The position numbers were made by a program, and so were the translations under genes. Source: Nectonema munidae (taxonomy: Eukaryota; Nematomorpha; Nectonematoida; Nectonematidae). From it: a DNA stretch of 64,000 bases. The DNA lies in assembly GCA_030549495.1 (NCBI GenBank), contig JAUIRK010001041.1:558001-622000 (forward strand). Direction: 5' to 3'. Shown here one piece after another: positions 59,143 through 64,000 of this stretch (positions within the stretch are counted from its first letter, which is position 1; every line of letters starts with the position of its first letter). Under the pieces are notes generated by a model. It did not search any database. It was not told where the DNA came from and saw only the letters and a program-made list of their open reading frames with translations.

Positions 59143-59181
59143 ATCGGATTGAGTGTGTGATTTTCTCTAACGTCCATTGTT
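59143..59181 (+). repeat. 39-bp direct repeat, copy 2
   Basis: Identical over 39 bp to 53,368-53,406 and in the same orientation, 5,775 bp away. The two copies bracket the whole MULE region. Confidence 0.9.
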
Positions 59182-61135
59182 CTCTAACACCTGTGAACGC
59201 TCTATAAAGACGCCTATGCATACTCAATATCTCTATGCACATTGCACAGTGTATAGAAAGGATGATATTATATGTTAGAGAGGATGGTATGGAAGTTAGA
59301 GATGTGTTTCAACTAGCAATAAACGGAAACGTAATAATCAGCTATTTTATAATTCATTTTCTCATTGTCTACTTCAAACGTCAATCATCCTCATTTACGC
59401 GTCGATTGGCACTTTCTCCTAGAACCTATTTCACATACTGTTTACTCATCGTATCATTCCTATTCTGCAATGAATGACTCCACGTAAATTGCTTAGTCTT
59501 ATCTTATTGATGCAGCGACAATTTGGCCTCTCGACAATTAGTCTTCAAGTCAGTATTAATATCAATATATTCTGAGACCAGAGGCTTCAAAGATTAGTCT
59601 TGAAGCCGAATTGACCTGCTCCTGAATTATCAAACTAACTACTCATCCCGAACATTTTGGCACTTTTTTCCACTTTGAAGCAAAAATTTTTGAGGATGAA
59701 GGCGGGTTTTTCAATTTTTTTACACACATCTACCTTATTTACCCTTCTGCGTTTGATGGTGATACTCGCGTCACCCCAAATTCAGGGCAATCACCCGAAG
59801 CGAGATGCAAATTTTGGGATTTGCGGGTTATGATTTATTTTTTTGAAATTTTTTTTCCCAATTAAAGTAGTTATAGGTATGAATAATAATTGACAAAAAA
59901 ATTTCTCTTTTTTTTTTTACAATTGCGTCTCAAAAAACACAATTTTCAAAAATTTTAATCAAATTTTACTCAAAAACTAAAATTTATTTTTTTCAAATAT
60001 TTTCTTTCAAAGGATGCAGATTGAGTCATGCTTTATTCTAATAATTGAAATTTTTGAAAAATCATTATTTTTGATATATTTTTTTTCATTTTAACAAATT
60101 TTTCAAAAAATTTTATGCTTGAAATGACCGCATTTTATGCTTGAAACAAAATTTTACGCGAGAATTTTTTTTAAACATTTTAAACCACGCGGATCTTAAA
60201 GAGCATCCTTTTACCTACATTTTTGAATTATTTTTAGTTTTGTAAAAAATTAAAAAAAATTTTTGAATCAGCCCTTGAACAATATGCACAATTTTGCCTA
60301 TTTTTCACTATATTTTAGCGTGTAGTAAAATGAAGAATGAAATTATTTTTTCAATTTTTTTTGCACATTCATAATATATATAACTGATATTTAAACATAC
60401 TACGGTGGTGGAAAAATTTGGGAAATTTTTTTATATTTTTTTGAAAAATTTTAAAGGGGTCGTCGCCCTTACAAAATTTTCGAAAAATTTCAAACTTATC
60501 CAATTTTCGATTTTAATATCTTATTTTAATGGAAATTTTATACTGATTATTACTAAAATGTATAAATATTTTAAATTATTTTTTTAAAAATACTTTTTTT
60601 AGCCTTGAACGTCAAAAAATGACAAAAAATTCAACTTTGACATCGAAAAAAATTAAAAAATCATTCGATTCATTTCAAAACAAAAACGTTAATTTAATAA
60701 ATATATTATTATATATTATTTTAATTAATATTTTATTAATTTAATGGAAAATTTAATATTCCAATGAAATATTGGAATCAGCGTATCAAACTCTATTATC
60801 AGAATACGCTTTTAAATTTTTTTTTTTTCGATTTTTCAGGCCTTTTCAGCGAGCTCAAAATATGACTTCGCATATACATAACAAATATACAAGTATTATA
60901 CATTTTTAAAATCCTGTCATCATTCTATTTAATAATTTCAATGTTTTATTCGATTATTTTGCATTGTTTAGAAAAAAAAATGATTTTTTTTTGAAAATTT
61001 ACTTGAAACGGGGATTTCTTTACGGGCGATATCAATGATTAGTATTAGTGGTACTAATGATCTTTGTGGATGATTTAATGATTATTAGGGGTACCAATGA
61101 TCTTTAACTGGACCTAGAATCACGGTGGTTACTAA
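59182..61135. other. AT-rich non-coding stretch
   Basis: The first 460 bp are less AT-rich but no conserved protein or RNA is seen. The remainder is dominated by poly-A and poly-T runs. A GGTACCAATGATCTTT-like word occurs twice near 61,050 and 61,090. Confidence 0.5.
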
Positions 61136-61450
61136 TTTTTCAATATTTTATATTCACAAAGGTAAAATATTGTTTTTTACATTTTAAAATGTCATAGTTA
61201 AAAAAAACTGTTGAAAATAAATATATATTTTTTACTTTTTATGGGTCAGTAGTATAGGTCAGTATAATGTTTTTCTAATAAATTTAAAATTAATTTTGAA
61301 ATAAAAAATGTCGATCGAATGTACAAGATTTGAAGCTATACTCTTTGTGGGTAAAATAGGCTAGGTTTTACAAATAAATAAATATTTTTATTTTTCCAAA
61401 ATCCGCTTTTATGTGAAGTCAGTCAACTTTTATCTAGTTTCAAAAAATAC
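61136..61450 (+). repeat. Dispersed repeat family, copy A
   Basis: Begins TTTTTCAATATTTTATATTC and includes TATGGGTCAGTAGTATAGGT, TTTTTCTAATAAATTT and AATGTCGATCGAATGTAC, ending near GTCAGTCAACTTTTATCTAG. All these words recur in the same order in copies B and C. It is non-coding and the origin is unknown. Confidence 0.85.
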
Positions 61451-61481
61451 CAATAATTAACGTGATGAGTTTATATATTAT

Positions 61482-61720
61482 TTTTTCAATATTTTATATT
61501 CACAAAGGTAATATGGTTTTTTACATTTTAAAATGTCATAGTTAAAGAAAACTGTCGAAAATTAATATTTATTTTTTACTTTTTATGGGTCAGTAGTATA
61601 GGTCAGTATAATATTTTTCTAATAAATTTTAAATGATTTTTCAAGTGAAAAATGTCGATTAAATGTACGAGTTTTGTTTGATAATCGTAGTCTACTTTTA
61701 TTTAGTTTAGATACAACCTT
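61482..61720 (+). repeat. Dispersed repeat family, copy B
   Basis: Same order of landmarks as copy A (TTTTTCAATATTTTATATTC, TATGGGTCAGTAGTATAGGT, AATGTCGATTAAATGTACGA, GTAGTCTACTTTTATTTAG), with the segment between the last two shorter than in copy A. Confidence 0.85.
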
Positions 61721-61945
61721 TCTAATTTTTAACGAAGGGCATTCGTTATATTTATACCGACAGTGTGCGAAGAATAAATCACAATATTGATTGATTTTAG
61801 AGCATAATTATGCGAAGAAAGATTAACACATGTTGCATTACGCGTTTGTGAGCGCAGGAAATTCTTATCTCGCATACGCTTCACCACATCTTTAGCACGC
61901 GTGTGTGGTTTATTTTATCGGGCTAGTGTACGCTTAGTTTATTTG

Positions 61946-62162
61946 TAGTGTTCCTGGCTTAAATCTTAGTCAAATATTAAAACGCTTATAACTTTCACAT
62001 TTCTCAACAAAATGCATCATGCGATATATCAAATTAAAACATTTTTTATGGGCTTTCAGAATACATTACTTATATCATAAGTACTTAAGAAATACCATTT
62101 TACTTGTTTTATATTCTATGGGCTTCATTACCATTAATTAGCAGATGAGGGATGCATTTTAA
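61946..62162 (+). repeat. 217-bp duplicated segment, copy 1
   Basis: Starts TAGTGTTCCTGGCTTAAATC and ends GAGGGATGCATTTTAA. It differs from 63,689-63,905 at two positions (one C/A, one A/G). No open frame or inverted ends are seen within it. Confidence 0.95.
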
Positions 62163-62317
62163 GCTAAAGCTCGTTTCATTTGGACAAATTTTCACCTATA
62201 ATCTGTAACAATTTCTAACACAATTATAAAATCACTCTACTATCATAATCTAAATTTATTTGTAGATTTTTATAAAATAGTTTTAGTTTTTCAATTTTTT
62301 TATAAATTAACCTTCGT

Positions 62318-62470
62318 TTTTTATGGGTCAGTAGTATGGAATAGTATGGTCAGTATAATGTTTTTCTAATAAATTTAAAATTATTTTTGAAGTGAAAAAT
62401 GTCGATCGAATGTACAAGTTTTAAAGGATAATCGTAGTCAACTTTTATTTCGAAACAATTTTTATTTAGT
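62318..62470 (+). repeat. Dispersed repeat family, copy C
   Basis: Lacks the first part of copies A and B but keeps TATGGGTCAGTAGTATGG, a partly doubled TAGTATGGTCAG, TTTTTCTAATAAATTT, AATGTCGATCGAATGTAC and GTAGTCAACTTTTATTT. Confidence 0.8.
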
Positions 62471-63688
62471 AAAAATGAAGAAAAACTTCTGATTTGATTT
62501 TTTTAACACAAAAAACAAAAAAATTTTTTAGACTCGTTGGACTTTATTTGCTTCTATCTTCATGAATTTTTTTTCCGTACTTTTATATCAGATGTAGTTT
62601 TTTTCTCTTTAAAAATTTAAACATCTCTTCAAAAGTTTTCAATTATGTTAATAATCTTGCTATAAAATTATGATAATTACTTTTTATCCAAATTTGTAGA
62701 ATTGTAAGTCAATTACCGAAAAATGAAGAAACAAAGAAACCCATTTCCCACTTTGAAGAAGTTCTTCAAAAAATGGATGAGTTTAGAAGGTAATTTAAAT
62801 TTTATCACATTATTTTCCGATATTTTTTGGAAGAATCATCTTCCATAAATGGGTAGATTATCGAAGAGAGGTCACGATTCCCAATTTAACCATTGCCACT
62901 GAATTAATACCAACGTCTATATTAGTGATGGCACGATACGCGCTCTGGATGAGCAAAATTTGTGTACCAGCACCTGGAAAACTTGACCCTCAAATTAATT
63001 TTTTACCCGCATAGCTTCAGAAGTACATTTTGCGTAAACTGACTATTGACCTCACAACAATTGAAATAACTGACCACTGGGCCCACGAAACATTAATTTT
63101 ATTACTTTTCGGCAAGGGGGCGGACTCGAAGGGTGAAACATGTGACACTGGCTTGAAGCACTGCCAAATCTGCGACTCCAAGTACACATTAGTATACATT
63201 CATTCATATTCTAATTCCTTGTTCTGACTTTCAATTTCCTCCTCTTTTTCTCAAAATCTGTCGCTCCAATTACTCAACCCTGCTTTGTGGAATGATTTTA
63301 TAAGTTTAAAGAAAATTGCCTTTGAATTTTTGATTTTGAGGTGCAAATGTCTTTATTTTTTGTATGCAATATATTATCTAATGTTATGCTATGGGTTTAA
63401 AATGTCTCTTCCTTTCAATAACTATATATATAAACCCTCAGACTTCATATATTATTTTTAAAATGTAATAATTTGTTAAACACGTGCCCTTCAATAAATT
63501 TAGTGGAGTTAACAAAAAGCTAACTTAAAAAATAACAGATAATTTTAGGCCTAAAAATAATGTGTTTCTGGCCCCAATTTATGCATGGCGACGTTTTTAA
63601 AAAATTCGATGTCAAATCACAATGGGAAAATGTGTGAGGCATTGATGCAGAAAGTAAATAAGACTTTTTAGTGGATATTTATTATTTT
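62471..63688. other. Non-coding or unrecognised stretch
   Basis: The first 450 bp are AT-rich. Bases 62,930-63,230 are more balanced, with short open pieces such as MARYALWMSKICVPAPGKL and a second plus-strand frame containing GKGADSKGETCDTGLKHCQI, both interrupted by stops. No family was recognised, so no gene is called. Confidence 0.4.
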
Positions 63689-63905
63689 TAGTGTTCCTGG
63701 CTTAAATCTTAGTCAAATATTAAAACGCTTATAACTTTCACATTTATCAACAAAATGCATCATGCGATATATCAAATTAAAGCATTTTTTATGGGCTTTC
63801 AGAATACATTACTTATATCATAAGTACTTAAGAAATACCATTTTACTTGTTTTATATTCTATGGGCTTCATTACCATTAATTAGCAGATGAGGGATGCAT
63901 TTTAA
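63689..63905 (+). repeat. 217-bp duplicated segment, copy 2
   Basis: Second copy of 61,946-62,162, in the same orientation and 1,743 bp away. Flanking sequences differ immediately outside the shared part on both sides. Confidence 0.95.
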
Positions 63906-64000
63906 CAAGGAGCTGTTGACCATGAAAATTGTAATAAAGAAAAAAATCAAATTAACTACTTTAAAATATTTGTCAATACGATAATAAAGTAGAAAAAGTT

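Noticed and set aside
63017-63227. Overlapping open frames on both strands of about 60 codons
   Set aside because: There is no recognisable domain, no splice continuity and both strands are open, so neither is supported.
1-64000. Retrovirus-like, LINE or other reverse-transcriptase elements, tRNA genes
   Set aside because: No reverse-transcriptase, integrase, capsid or envelope motif, no long terminal repeats and no tRNA cloverleaf were recognised when reading the window. Absence by eye is not proof.

Overview
The window looks like an AT-rich animal nuclear genome, most likely an arthropod. The grounds are introns of about 50-60 bp with GT/AG ends, AATAAA signals, and a dense collection of metazoan DNA transposons (hAT, pogo/Tigger, piggyBac, FLYWCH-MULE). 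A copepod such as a sea louse would fit, but nothing seen here proves a species. No bacterial, organellar or viral gene was recognised, and no conserved single-copy host gene was identified with confidence.

Layout. Bases 1-10,300 are AT-rich non-coding DNA with old DNA-transposon debris: a pogo/Tigger DDE remnant near 1.8 kb, a hAT C-terminal remnant near 3 kb, hAT-like ends at 1.37 and 5.59 kb, and a 130-bp TTAA-flanked piggyBac-type MITE at 6.68 kb. From 10.43 to 42.68 kb, half of the window is one uninterrupted satellite array. Its base unit is a 31-bp dimer made of a 15-mer (GATTTTGGTTACGGA) and a 16-mer (GATTTTAGTTTTCGGG). Diagnostic variant monomers form higher-order repeats of exactly 185 bp, a 123-bp version toward the right, and a 402-bp unit in three tandem copies within the decayed right edge (39.25-42.68 kb). 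A short run of a related 16-mer built on CGGCCGTTTT lies just left of the array, and stray satellite-like monomers lie 6 and 10 kb beyond its right end.

From 42.9 to 48.3 kb there are decayed and nested transposons: a piggyBac transposase (minus), a pogo/CENP-B-type transposase (plus), and a 3.4-kb hAT element with CAATTAC-rich inverted ends. The hAT contains its own C-terminal exon, a 5S-rRNA-derived SINE-like piece, and a second hAT of the ZBED5/Buster type inserted into it. From 48.5 to 53.2 kb there is a foldback repeat and scattered minus-strand exons resembling the SAM-domain (SAMD3-like) multicopy proteins, interrupted by a piggyBac fragment.

The best gene is at 53.58-57.04 kb (plus): a FLYWCH-finger/MULE transposase whose last six exons join in phase through introns of 51-62 bp. 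The DDE residues are all present and one frameshift lies in a T run. Bases 57.4-64 kb are mostly AT-rich, with a further piggyBac zinc-finger remnant, a 217-bp duplication and a three-copy dispersed repeat. Apart from the satellite, the window is a mobile-element landscape and no pathway is encoded. The most unusual object is the satellite with its several levels of order and its possible relatives outside the array.
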